From Brucella cytisi (GTDB lineage Bacteria > Pseudomonadota > Alphaproteobacteria > Rhizobiales > Rhizobiaceae), in contig JAAVLQ010000002.1 of the NCBI GenBank assembly GCA_012103075.1, forward strand, positions 186,001 through 250,000: a DNA stretch of 64,000 nt. The letters run 5' to 3'. Positions 18,757-28,517 of this stretch are shown piece after piece. Each line of letters starts with the position of its first letter. Within the stretch, counting starts at the first letter, position 1. Below the pieces are notes generated by a model, which was not told where the DNA came from, made no database searches, and saw nothing but the letters and a program-made list of their open reading frames with translations. A program made the position numbers and the translations under genes.

Positions 18757-19824
18757 CCTTTAGCCAGAACCTTGCGGACAATGTCGGCAACGGCTGCACT
18801 CTGGTCAAGCGGCATGGTCGCATTGGAGATTTGGCCGCTGCGCACTGCATCGCGGACCGCTTCGGCCTGAAACTGCAGCCCGTTGCCGGAAAAGGCATAA
18901 GTCTCGATTGTGCGGCCCCGGCAGGGGCAGGCGGTTCATAATCTTGCCGATAACGCCCTTACCACTATTCGGTCCGAGCGATGACCGCGCGGCAAAGGCT
19001 GAAAACAGCGTCAGCCTCTGGGCTTTCAGAAACGGTGCGTGGATCAATATCGTGCCCCCGGTTCCCTCGATCAGCACACGATTGTCGCCGTCGCGGTCGA
19101 AACCGCAGGAGAGGCTGGCCGTGGCGCCCTGCCACCCAAGCTGGAACTCGGTGCGCATGTCCACGCCGCTTTTGGCGCGCTGCCAGCGGCCATCGACATG
19201 CTCCGGCAGACCTAGAAAATACAATGCCAGCGAAATAGGATAGACGCCCAGATCGAATGCAGCGCCGCCGCCAAGGTCCGGGCTGAAGAAGCGGCTTTGC
19301 GGGTCGTAGGCACGTATATAGGAAAGTTCGGCTTCGATGCGCGTTACGGTGCCGATGCGACCGCTATCGATATGCTGTTTGGCGGCGCGGATCGCTGGCA
19401 GAAAACGGCTCCACATGGCTTCCATGGCGAAGACGTTTTTTGCTTTTGCCGCAGCTTCGATCTGACGTGCGCCAGCGGCATCCAGCGAGAGCGGCTTTTC
19501 GATCAGGCAGGGCTTGTCCGCTGCGATTGCCTGCATGGCCTGCAGCACGTGCATGGCGCTCGGGGTTGCAATATAGATGGCATCAATATCCGCGTCGGAA
19601 AGAAATGCATCTGAATCATTGAACGCCTTGTCTGCGCCGATACGTCGCTGGAATGTTTCGGCGGTTTCTGACGCCCGCGAGCAGACTGCGGTAACGCGCA
19701 TTCCGGTACTTGCCTGAATATCGCCAGCAAAGGCGGCGGCTATCGTGCCTGTGCCCCAAATGCCCCAGCGGAAATCCGTCTCTGTCTGCTTATCGCGATT
19801 CACGTGCTTGCCCCGCCGTTTCAT
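18753..19824 (-). CDS. Gfo/Idh/MocA family oxidoreductase (one frameshift near 18918)
   Basis: About 356 residues after repair. GIWGTGTIAAAFAGDI is the NAD(P)-binding loop and EKPLSLD the family motif. PDLGGGAAFDLGVYP is the substrate-side signature of the dimeric dihydrodiol/glucose-fructose oxidoreductase subgroup. The frame breaks near a GGGG run at 18918; the true C-terminus (TIETYAFSGNGLQFQAEAV ... VRKVLAKG) lies in another frame and ends at 18753. It converges with the preceding oxidoreductase gene. The start is ATG 19824; an in-frame GTG at 19803 is possible. Confidence 0.83.
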
Positions 19825-19893
19825 ACAGGTGCTATATAACCCATGTAATGCGGCTAACGAAGTTTGTTTATCCTGTCAGGAGAGGTGGATGTG

Positions 19894-20436
19894 ATGCGTG
19901 GATTTGTCGTGGCTGTGGCGCGGGATGGCGAGCACCGCTTTTCAAAACAGGTCGTGCCGGAAATCCGCATCGTCACAGGACTTGGCGTCGAAGGTGATGC
20001 CCATCAGGGCGTGACGGTGAAGCACCGTTCACGCGTGCGGGCCGACCCGACGCAACCCAATCTGCGACAGGTGCACCTCATTCATGCCGAGCTTTTCGAC
20101 GAACTGATGGAAAAGGGCTTTGATGTCGCGCCCGCCGATCTTGGCGAGAACGTCACCACGCGCGGCGTCGATCTTCTGGGGCTGCCGCAAGGCGCGTTGA
20201 TCAGGATCGGTGATGAGGTCGTTCTGGAAATAACGGGCCTGCGCAACCCTTGCTCCCAGATAGAGAATTTCCAGACCGGGCTTCTCGATGCCGTGTTGGA
20301 TCGCACGCCCGATGGCGAACTTATTCGCAAGTCCGGCATTATGACCGTCGTTCTTGCAGGCGGCACGGTGAAGGCGGATGACGCGATAATTGTCGAATTG
20401 CCACCGCTGCCGCATCGCAAGCTGGAACGGGTCTGA
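19894..20436 (+). CDS. MOSC domain protein
   Basis: Intact 180-residue protein consisting of a MOSC domain (molybdenum cofactor sulfurase C-terminal-like). These domains bind or transfer sulfur or molybdenum cofactor; YiiM/YuaD-type relatives act in detoxification of N-hydroxylated compounds. GVEGDAHQG, ADLGENVTTRGVDL and the conserved Cys120 in LRNPCSQIENF mark the fold. ATG 19894 follows AGGAGAGG at 19879 with good spacing; GTG 19885 and 19891 are alternatives. It is divergent from the oxidoreductase gene with only about 70 bases between them. Confidence 0.88.
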   Translation: MRGFVVAVARDGEHRFSKQVVPEIRIVTGLGVEGDAHQGVTVKHRSRVRADPTQPNLRQVHLIHAELFDELMEKGFDVAPADLGENVTTRGVDLLGLPQGALIRIGDEVVLEITGLRNPCSQIENFQTGLLDAVLDRTPDGELIRKSGIMTVVLAGGTVKADDAIIVELPPLPHRKLERV

Positions 20437-20697
20437 AAATCGCAGAGTACCGGCTTTTGAGGTGAGCTAACCGATTTAACGTGGCGCTTGCACGGGCAAA
20501 ACCGGTGATTTTCATCATGGGAGGTCTATCAACTTTGCGTCATATGCCCTAGATCATCCCACAATAGGATACAGATTGACATGCGCTGCTGCCGAAATCC
20601 GGCTGCAGCCTATTCTTATCGGTTCGGCTTGTCGGCGTTCGATGTTCTGCATGTGTCTAGACGACGGCCGGTCGGTTGCATTTCTGAAGGGCACAAA

Positions 20698-22105
20698 ATG
20701 GAAAAAGCAGATATCGGAATGGTCGGACTTGGCGTCATGGGCTCCAACCCGCGCTGAACATAGCCGAGAAAGGCTACACGGTAGCCGTCTATGACCGTGA
20801 TGAGCCTGTGCTGAAAGCTTTCATGGAAAAGGCTGGTCCGCTGCACGACAAGATCATCCCTTGCCCCACGTTCGAGGACACGGCTGCCAATATCCGCAAG
20901 CCGCGCCCGATTATCTTTCTCATCAAGGCAGGCGCTCCCGTCGATACTGAGACCACCCGTCTCAAGGCTTATCTTGAGAAGGGCGATATCATGATCGACG
21001 CTGGTAACCTGATTACCGTGATACGGTGCGTCGTCTGAAGGCGCTTGGCCCCAACGACCCGACCTTTGTCGGAATGGGTGTTTCGGGCGGTGCGGAAGGC
21101 GCACGCCATGGCCCATCGATGATGGTCGGCGGCACCGAGGAAGCTTATGAGCGCATCGCGCCGATCCTGCTTGCTGCAGCCGCCAAGTACAAGGGCGAGC
21201 CCTGTTGTGCGCTGGTCGGACCGGATGGCGCCGGTCATTTCGTCAAGACGATCCACAATGGCATCGAATATGCCGACATGCAGATGATCGCCGAAATCTA
21301 CGGCATCCTGCGCGACGGCCTCGGACTTTCGGCTCCGGCCATCGGTGATGTGTTCGAGAAGTGGAACGACGGTCCGCTCAACTCCTATCTGATCGAAATC
21401 ACAGCCAAGGTGCTGAAGGCGACCGATCCGGAAACCGGTAAGGCGATGGTCGACATGATCCTCGATGAAGCCGGTCAGAAGGGCACGGGCCGCTGGGCGG
21501 CCATCGAAGCGCAGATGCTCGGCGTTCCCGCAACGGCAATCGAAGCTGCAGTGGCTGCCCGTTCGCTATCCTCGCTGAAGGCCACGCGTGAGCTTGCCGC
21601 GAAGGCCTACAAGCCGGGTTCGCGCAGCCTCGACATTTCCGATCAGGCAAAATTCCTTGCCGATCTGGAGCAGGGCCTGCTTGCTGGCAAGATTGCTGCC
21701 TATGCCCAAGGCTTCGCGGTGATGGAAGCTGCCTCGCAGGAGCATGGCTGGAACATTCCGCTTGCCGAAACGGCGCGCATCTGGCGCGCAGGCTGCATCA
21801 TTCGTTCACAGCTTCTGGACGATATTGCCCATGCCTTCGAAGACAGCGAAAGCCGCAATCTGCTGCTGGCACCTGCTTTCGTGGAGCGCATGAGCAAGGC
21901 TTCCAAGGGCCTTCGCCAGATCGTCGCCAAGACGGCGCTTGCTGGCCTGCCCCTGCCAGCACTCGGTTCAGCGCTCAGCTATTTTGACAGCTTCACGCGG
22001 GCGCTCGGGACGGCCAATCTCATTCAGGGCCAGCGCGACTTCTTCGGTTCGCACGGCTTCAAGCGCATTGATAAGGATGGTGATTTCCACGGTCCCCGGG
22101 GCTGA
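20698..22105 (+). CDS. gnd: 6-phosphogluconate dehydrogenase, decarboxylating (two frameshifts)
   Basis: Converts 6-phosphogluconate and NADP+ to ribulose-5-phosphate, CO2 and NADPH. The Rossmann motif GLGVMGSN is near residue 10. GVSGGAEGARHGPS carries substrate-binding residues, KTIHNGIEYADMQ contains the catalytic Lys, and the C-terminus RDFFGSHGFKRIDKDG is characteristic. Frame breaks lie near 20752 (SNP/ALNIAEKG) and 21012 (DAGN/YRDTVRR). Adding one base at each gives exactly 469 residues, the standard length, so these are probably base-call deletions. The start ATG 20698 follows GAAGGG. Confidence 0.95.
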
Positions 22106-22220
22106 TATCTTTCGGTCCCTGACCGCCTGCAAATGGCGTCTTTCCGCAATCCGGTTCTCGAAAGCCACCATTTTCGGCACGTCATGAACCGAAATCTCAA
22201 CAGCCCGTCGCGCACGTGAC

Positions 22221-22255
22221 AAACAAAAAGCCGCCCATCGGGCGGCTTTTTGTTT
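22221..22255. terminator. Bidirectional intrinsic terminator
   Basis: AAAAAGCCGCCC (22226-22237) and GGGCGGCTTTTT (22240-22251) form a perfect 12-bp stem with a 2-base ATC-centred loop, flanked by A and T runs on either side. It serves gnd from the left and the ABC ATPase gene (ending at 22254) from the right. Confidence 0.9.
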
Positions 22256-23315
22256 AATCTGCCAGCACGAGCAGGTCATGGGAGGCGAAATGCACCGTCA
22301 CCTTGTCGCCGCGCTGTGGTGGAGGCTGGGTCGGGTCGTTGAACGTGTCGAACGACAGGCGGTTCTTGCCAAGCGCCACACGTGTACGGATGACAGAGCC
22401 GAGGAAGTGCACGTCCTCGATAGTCGCGTCGAGCGAGGTATCGTGGCTCTTGCGTGCTTCGAGGCTGACAGCTTCCGGGCGCAAGGCCAGTGTCAGCGGC
22501 TTGCCTTTCGGATGATGGTCGAGCTTTTCCTGCACGGTGATGGTGCGGCCGTCGAGCTCGATGCTGTTCTTGTAGGGTTCGCTGACCGAGGCTTCCAGCA
22601 TGTTGAGCGTGCCGACGAAGGATGCCACGAAGCGCGAGGCAGGACGGTTATAGATGTCGAACGGAGAGCCGATCTGGTCGGCGCGGCCTTCATGCATGAC
22701 TACGATGCGATCAGAGATCGACAACGCTTCTTCCTGATCGTGGGTGACGAACACGGTCGTAATACCGAGCTTCTGCTGGATAGCGCGGATTTCTTCGCGC
22801 AAGGATATGCGGATCTTCGCATCCAGCGCCGATAGCGGCTCGTCGAGCAGAAGAACCTGCGGCTTGGTGGCAAGCGCGCGGGCCAATGCCACGCGCTGCT
22901 GCTGGCCGCCGGACATCTGATAGGGATAACGATCCGCCAGATGGTCGAGGCGGATGAGGCCCAGCATCTCCTTCACGGTGGCGTCGATTTCCGCCTTCGG
23001 TTTTCCGGCAACACGCAGGCCGAACGAAACATTCTGCGCCACCGTCATATTGGGAAACAGCGCATAGGCCTGAAACACCATGCCAATATTGCGCTGGTTG
23101 GGCTTGAGATCGACCACATCCTTGCCGTCGATCTCGATGGCGCCGCTGTCAGGTATTTCGAAACCGGCGATCATGCGAAGAACGGTTGTCTTGCCGCAGC
23201 CCGATGGGCCGAGAAAGGAGACGAATTCACCCTTCTCCACGGCGAGGTTGAAATCGTGGACGACGGTATTGGCGCCGAAGCTCTTTTTCAGGTTTTTGAT
23301 ATTAAGAAAAGCCAT
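22254..23315 (-). CDS. ABC importer ATPase, PotA/FbpC family
   Basis: Intact 353-residue ATP-binding subunit. Walker A GPSGCGKTT (36-44), Q-loop VFQAYALFP, signature MSGGQQQRV, Walker B VLLLDEP, and H-loop FVTHDQEEA are complete. The C-terminal TOBE domain (LALRPEAVSLE) is typical of CUT1/spermidine/iron-type importers. It is the last gene of the operon binding protein - permease - permease - ATPase, five bases after the second permease. The substrate is not determined; putrescine/spermidine, Fe3+ or phosphonate systems all use this layout. Confidence 0.9.
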   Translation of the reverse strand: MAFLNIKNLKKSFGANTVVHDFNLAVEKGEFVSFLGPSGCGKTTVLRMIAGFEIPDSGAIEIDGKDVVDLKPNQRNIGMVFQAYALFPNMTVAQNVSFGLRVAGKPKAEIDATVKEMLGLIRLDHLADRYPYQMSGGQQQRVALARALATKPQVLLLDEPLSALDAKIRISLREEIRAIQQKLGITTVFVTHDQEEALSISDRIVVMHEGRADQIGSPFDIYNRPASRFVASFVGTLNMLEASVSEPYKNSIELDGRTITVQEKLDHHPKGKPLTLALRPEAVSLEARKSHDTSLDATIEDVHFLGSVIRTRVALGKNRLSFDTFNDPTQPPPQRGDKVTVHFASHDLLVLAD

Positions 23316-23320
23316 GAATG

Positions 23321-24126
23321 TTACCCGGCGGTTGTCTTGAATTTATTGAGGCGCGAGACGAGCTGCAGCATGATGATGCTGAGCCACGTGATGCCGAACG
23401 AAATGATCGCCGGGGCTGACGGTTCGTAGGCGCGATTTGCGCCGACGAGCTGCAGATAGGGACCGAAGGCCGGACGGTTCAGAAGCGAAGCCAGCGTGAA
23501 TTCGCCGATGACGATGGCGAATGTAATGAAGGCACCGCTCATCACGCCGGACATCACGTTCGGGAAAATCACCTTGAACATGATGCGACCCCAACCCGCG
23601 CCGAGGCTTTGCGCGGCTTCCGTCAGCGTATTGACGTCGATGGTCCGCATCGCCGTATCGACGGCGCGGTACATATAGGGCAGCGACAACGTCATATAGC
23701 CGAACATCAAAAGCAAGTCGGTTGCCTGCGTCGATGCCGTGAACGGCAGCCATGAGGACGAGTTAAAGATGCGCAGATAACCGAACACGATGACAATAGC
23801 CGGAATAACCAATGGCATCAGGGTGATGAATTCCATCACCGGACGCAGTTGCGGCAGGCGCAGGCGCACCCAATAGGCCGTTGGCACCACCAGCAACACA
23901 CCGAAAACGATGGTCAGCAGGCCAAGCAGGATAGAATAGCCGAAGGTGGCCCGGAAATTCGGATCGGAGAACACGACCCGATAGGCATCGAAGGAATATT
24001 CGCCGCGCCGCATGCGCAACGAGAATTCGAACGTGCCGATTAGCGGGACGAGGAAGTAGATTGCGCCGATCAGGAAGGCGATCCGGGCACCAATCTTCTG
24101 GGCATTAATGCCTTTCTTTTTTTCAT
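23321..24126 (-). CDS. ABC importer permease, second subunit (frameshift in start-proximal poly-A)
   Basis: About 268-residue inner-membrane permease with six predicted helices. The EAA loop is EAAQSLGAGWGRIMFKVIFP. The ATG at 24126 overlaps the stop of the first permease (ATGA) but is out of frame with the protein because a run of seven A follows. Eight A would give MKKKKGINAQKIGARIAF, so a one-base contraction is likely. An alternative upstream entry at 24181 gives no sensible N-terminus. It pairs with the upstream permease in the same operon. Confidence 0.85.
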
Positions 24127-25015
24127 CGCTGCCACCTCTCGGCGCGAATACGCAGCCAAATATAGATGAGGTTCGAAACACCTGTGATCACGATCATGCC
24201 AAGTGCCAGCGCGTAGCCGAGGTTCTGGTTATGCAGAACATCGCCGCGAATTTGGGCATAGAGCAGGATCGGCACGATGTTGAGCGAAGAGCCCGTCAGA
24301 GCGTAGGCTGTTGCAATCGCCCCGAAGGCATTCGCGAACAGCAGAAGCGTCGTGCCGAGCAGGCTCGGCCACAGGATCGGGAAGGCCACCATGCGCCAGT
24401 ATTGCGCAGTGGTCGCACCCAGAATGGATGAGGCTTCCCGCCATTCCTTTTTTTCAGACCATCGAGCGCGGGCGTCAGGATCAGCACCATCAGCGGTATC
24501 TGGAAGAAAAGATAGGTCAGCGTCAGGCCGAAGAAGGAGAGCAGGTTGAAACCTGTCGAATAAAGATTGAAACCGAACCATTCCCTGAGCAGGATCGTCA
24601 CAAAGCCGGTTCGTCCGAGTGTCGCCAGAAAGGCGAAGGCAAGCGGTACGCCTGCAAAATTCGATGCCACGCCTGAGAAGGTCAGTACCGTCGGACGCAG
24701 CCGGGAGGGCAAATTACCAAGAACGACCGCCCGGGCCAGAAAGAAGCCGATGATCGCGCCGCCAATGGCCGATGCGAGGCTGACCTTGATCGATACCCAG
24801 TAGGCGCTCATGATCTGTGGCTGGAACAGATCGTGGATGTTCTGGAGCGTGAAGTTTCCGGCCGGGTCCTGAAATGCACCGATGATGAGATACATCGTCG
24901 GCCAGATCAGGAACAAAATGGCGAAGATGAAAAACGGTGTCACGCCAAGCCGGGACAACGGAAGCCGGCGCTTGCGCACTCCGCTGGGGGCTGATGTTTC
25001 GGCTATTGAACTCAT
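24123..25015 (-). CDS. ABC importer permease, first subunit (one frameshift near 24450)
   Basis: About 297-residue permease starting MSSIAETSAPSG. The N-terminal helix is VTPFFIFAILFLIWPTMYLI, and the large second periplasmic loop (GAFQDPAGNF) is typical of the first PotB/CysT-like subunit. The EAA loop is EASSILGATTAQYWRMVAFP, just past the frame break. That break falls in a run of seven T on the plus strand near 24448-24454 (poly-A on the coding strand); a correction joins PALDGLKK to EWREASS. The stop overlaps the next permease start. Confidence 0.87.
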
Positions 25016-25018
25016 ACG

Positions 25019-25377
25019 TTCTTTCTTTAGACCGGTTCCCGCCAGAACGGAACTGACAGAACCGTTCCGACTTTTGTTTTTATTTTTTGCGATCGGCAGG
25101 CTGCCATTCGCCCCTGCCGGAAATAGCTAGAGAGCATTTCCTGTTTGCCAAAGAGCTTGGCGCTGTTTGGAAAAGAGGATCGGCGGCTCAGATGAAAGCC
25201 GCTTTGATATCGCGCCGACCGCCGAGATACACCGATCTGAATAAACCAGATCAATGTATTTCAACTTTTGTTCCGCACCGCGCATCCCGAAAACCGTTTC
25301 ACACTTTTCGGGATGCGCCCAAGGCCGACGCGATATATGTTCGATGCGACAAGTGTGTACTTGGCGCTTGCAGAACC
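25019..25377. other. Intra-operon spacer of about 360 bases
   Basis: Lies between the binding protein gene and the first permease of the same transporter. It contains a perfect 14-bp-arm palindrome (25280-25318) and an imperfect inverted repeat CGGAAC/GTTCCG near 25052-25072. No protein-coding signal was found. The hairpin probably limits read-through, letting the binding protein be made in excess over the membrane subunits. Confidence 0.6.
25280..25318. repeat. Perfect Bru-RS-like palindrome
   Basis: GCGCATCCCGAAAA (25280-25293) and TTTTCGGGATGCGC (25305-25318) are perfect 14-bp arms around CCGTTTCACAC. This is the cleanest copy of an element seen in degenerate form at 4195-4239 and 57839-57888. 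It lies downstream of the binding-protein gene and can form a strong RNA hairpin. Confidence 0.85.
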
Positions 25378-26480
25378 TTACTGGACGTTTGCGCCCACGA
25401 CACTGTCCCACTCCTTGGTGATCGTGGTCTGTGCGGCCTCGATCTGTTCAAGGGTCGGGAAGATAGCCTTTTCATAGGCTTCTGCCGGTGGCAGCTTGTC
25501 GAGCAGTTCCTGCGGGATCTTGCCAGCCTTCGCCATTGCATTGAAGCGGATCGGGTGGCAGTAGCCCTTCAGATAACCGAGCTGGCCTTCATCTGAATAG
25601 ATGTGTTCCATCCACAGCTTCGCAGCGTTCGGATGCGGTGCGTAGGCGCTGATCGCCTGAACATAGACACCAGCGATAACGCCGGTCTTCGGAATGACGG
25701 TTTCGATTTCCGGGTTGCCCTTGAGCGTGTCGCGATCGGCAAGAGCATTATAGTCCCAGCGGATGACGATCGGGGTTGAGCCCTGTGCCAGCGAAGCGGC
25801 CTTGCCGATGACTGGAACGAAGTTACCGTTGGCATTCAGTTCCTTGTAGAAATCAAGGCCCTTCTTGCCTGCGGCTTCGCCCGGTTCACCGCCACGTGCG
25901 ATACCGGCCGCATGAACGCCGAGGATGGCCTGTGCGGAAACGCGCGGATCGCCCGCAAGCGCAACGGAGTTGGCATAGTCGCTCTTGAGAAGGTCTTCCC
26001 AATCCTGCGGGATGTCCTTGACGATGTCCTTGTTCACTTCGAAGGCCAGAACGCCGTAATAATCGCCGTACCAGTAGCCTTCGGCATCCTTGGCGCTGTC
26101 CGGAATTTCGTCCCGTGTTGCGACCTTGTAAGGCTGGATGAGGCCGTCCTTCTGGCCGATGCGCCGAAGGCGAAGCCAACGTCGATAACGTCAGGAGCCT
26201 GCGGGCCCTTGTTGTCCTTGTTGGCTTTGATGGCTTCGATTTCATCGCCCGAACCGGCGTCCGGGTTCAGTTCGTTGACCTTGAGGCCATACTTGTCCTT
26301 GAAGCTCTTGATGATTTCGCCATAGCCGCACCAGTCATGCGGGAGTGCGATGGTGGTCAGTTCGCCTTCTGCCTTGGCTGCGGCGATCAGTTCGGCTGAC
26401 GGTTCGGCAGCGGCGATGGAAACCCCGGCAACGGCGATAGCCGTCGAAAACGACAGCAGACGCGCTGTGTAAGCAAGCAT
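25378..26480 (-). CDS. ABC importer periplasmic binding protein (one frameshift near 26165)
   Basis: About 367-residue extracellular solute-binding protein family 1. The Sec signal is MLAYTARLLSFSTAIAVAGV with cleavage near AAAEPS. ELTTIALPHDWCGYGEII and NELNPDAGSGDEIEAI form the first lobe; GYWYGDYYGVLAFEVNK and STPIVIRWDYNALAD are in the second. One break near 26165 splits GFAFGA from RIGQKDGLIQPYKVATRDE; adding one base restores the frame. The ligand is not predictable from the sequence alone, but the family includes iron, polyamine and phosphonate binders. The gene is preceded by two TGACAG palindromes. Confidence 0.87.
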
Positions 26481-26571
26481 TGTTTGACTCCCCCTTTTTA
26501 AGTCCGGCGAACGCCCCCGGCCGATTCCGGTGCTCGCGCATTCCCGATACCCGCCCTACATGACGGTTGGA

Positions 26572-26601
26572 TGACAGTTTATGGCTTGTCACAAACTGTC
26601 A
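26572..26601. promoter_or_regulatory. Inverted repeat TGACAGTTT-N12-AAACTGTCA
   Basis: Perfect 9-bp arms (26572-26580 and 26593-26601) located about 95-120 bases upstream of the binding-protein start. It shares its half-site with the second palindrome at 26681, and their centres are about 105 bases apart. It is a candidate operator for an unidentified regulator. Confidence 0.5.
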
Positions 26602-26680
26602 GCGGTGGAAAGTGAAACACGTTTTCAGGGACTTAGCAATTCATCCGTTAGCGGGAGCAGCATTTTTATGACAGGAATTG

Positions 26681-26703
26681 TGACAGCAAATTCGTCGCTG
26701 TCA
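26681..26703. promoter_or_regulatory. Inverted repeat TGACAGC-N9-GCTGTCA
   Basis: Perfect 7-bp arms (26681-26687 and 26697-26703), extended by AATT on the outside. An extra TGACAG half-site lies at 26669-26674. With the related palindrome at 26572 it forms a candidate operator pair for the ABC importer operon. Confidence 0.5.
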
Positions 26704-26843
26704 TAATTCTGTGAGAGGCTTTTCCCTGCGCGACAAGGGTTTGTCCCAGCGCGGCATGAATGTCGGATATCGGGGATAAGCGAAAATTTCCGAAAGTGGA
26801 ATGAACCGTCATGGGTTTCGTATGAAATTGTGGGGTGGAAGGT

Positions 26844-28423
26844 TTAATGCCCTCCACCGCCACCAGCGACCTGCTTCGGTTTGCGCAGCATGACGGCGCA
26901 GACAGCAAGCGAGCAGAACATCATCGTGAGAATGAAGAACACGTCGATAAAGGACAGGAGAGTGGCCTGCTGGCGCACCATGCCGGAGAGTTTGGCAATG
27001 GCGATTGTTGCGCCGTCCATGCCAGCCGCATTGTACTTGGCCGTCAGACTGGCGATCATCTTTTCGGCTTCGGCATTGCCCCAGCGAACATGCTCCGCCA
27101 GACGCTCATAGTGCATGTCGCCGCGACGGGTGAGGATCGTGTTGATCACGGCAAGGCCAACCGCACCGCCCGTGTTACGGGTCAAGTTGAAAAGACCCGA
27201 CGCATTTTTCAGCAAGGCAGGCGGAAGCGTGCCGAGCGCCAGATTGTTGATCGGCACCATGCAAAGCATCAGCGAACAGCCACGCAGGATCTGCGGTAGC
27301 AGCAGTTCGTAGAAATCCCAGTCTGCAGTGAGGCCGGTCACCATCCATGTGCCTGCAGCAAAGCCGAGGAAGCCAATCATCATCATCAGACGCGGATCCA
27401 TGCGGTTTGACAGGAAGCCCGCCAGCGGTGCGGTGAAAAACATGGCGAGGCCGCTGACAAACAGCGCTTCACCAATCATCAGGGCATCGTAGCCGCGTAT
27501 GCTGCTGAGATAGAGCGGATAAAGATAGGTCAGACCGTAGAGGCCGACACCCATCACGAACGAAAACAGCGAGCCAAAGGCAAAGTTGACGTTCTTGAAG
27601 GCGCGTAAGTCCACAATGGGTTCTTCAGCCGTAAAGGCCCGGAAGAAGAAGAGAATACCGCCAATGATCATGACGCCGGTCAGAATGAAGATGGCTTCAT
27701 CCTGCAGCCAGTCGTTACGTGGGCCTTCTTCAAGCACATATTCCATCGAACCGAGGAAAGCTGCCATGCCGGCAAGACCCCACCAGTCGAATTTGCTCAA
27801 AAGCGAGCTGTCGCCTTCGTCGAAGTCGATGAGGTTCCATGCGGCGATGGTGACCAGTATGCCGGGGCCGACATTGACCAGAAACAGCCAGTGCCGGAGA
27901 AAGGCGTGGCTCAGATAGCCGCCCACCGTCGGGCCAATAGTGGGCGCAAGCGTTGCCACAAGGCCAATCAATCATCGGCGAAACGATTGAGCGCTTGGAG
28001 GGCGGGAATATGGTGAAGGCGGCTGCGAAAACGCTGGGGATCATGCCGCCACCGATGAAGCCCTGAATGGCGCGATAGACGATCATCTGTTCGATGTTCG
28101 TCGCTGTCGCGCAGAGCATGCTGGCGAGGGTGAAGCCTGCAGCCGAAATGGTGAAGAGAACGCGCGTCGACAACAGGCGACCGAGGAAGCCCGATAGCGG
28201 AATCATGATGACTTCCGCGATCAGATAGGATGTCTGAACCCGGAGATTTCGTCGGAACTGGCGCTTAGACCCGCCCGGATTTCGGCCAGCGATGCGGAGA
28301 CGATCTGGATGTCCGGATCGCCATGAACATGCCGAACACCATGGCCAGAAAGGCAACAGCCTTCTTCGGGTCGATGCGATCGTCTGCTGGAGCCATTGGC
28401 CCCATTGTCGTATCTGCAGCCAT
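26844..28423 (-). CDS. emrB: EmrB-type MFS multidrug efflux transporter, DHA2 family (three frameshifts)
   Basis: About 526-residue, 14-helix proton antiporter. AFLAMVFGMFMAILDIQIV opens the protein, and WVQTSYLIAEVIMIPLSG is DHA2 motif D. YRAIQGFIGGGMIPSVF, then TLAPTIGPTVGGYLS (motif C) and LFLVNVGPGI follow. Frame breaks occur near 28312, 28240 and 27970; two single-base deletions and one insertion explain all of them. ATG 28423 (MAADTTMGPM) is the start. It lies 95 bases downstream of emrA in the same operon and would form a tripartite pump with EmrA and an outer-membrane channel encoded elsewhere. Confidence 0.9.
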
Positions 28424-28451
28424 GACGGCGCACTCCGGAATGGAAGAGAAA

Positions 28452-28484
28452 GGCGGCGCGAAATCCGTTTCACACCGCGCCGCC
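28452..28484. other. GC-rich hairpin between emrA and emrB
   Basis: GGCGGCGCG (28452-28460) and CGCGCCGCC (28476-28484) form a 9-bp stem around AAATCCGTTTCACAC. The loop resembles the CCGTTTCACAC core of the Bru-RS-like palindromes. It lies in the emrA-emrB gap and may set their relative expression. Confidence 0.6.
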
Positions 28485-28517
28485 ATGTGTTGTTTCAACA
28501 GGATCTGCCGATTACGG

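Larger units (their letters stand above)
26481..26843. promoter_or_regulatory. Upstream region of the ABC importer operon
   Basis: 363 bases between the binding-protein start and the emrB end. No gene was seen. It carries two inverted repeats sharing the half-site TGACAG (separate entries) and presumably the operon promoter. It also contains the downstream region of the efflux operon, with no clear T-tailed terminator. Confidence 0.5.
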
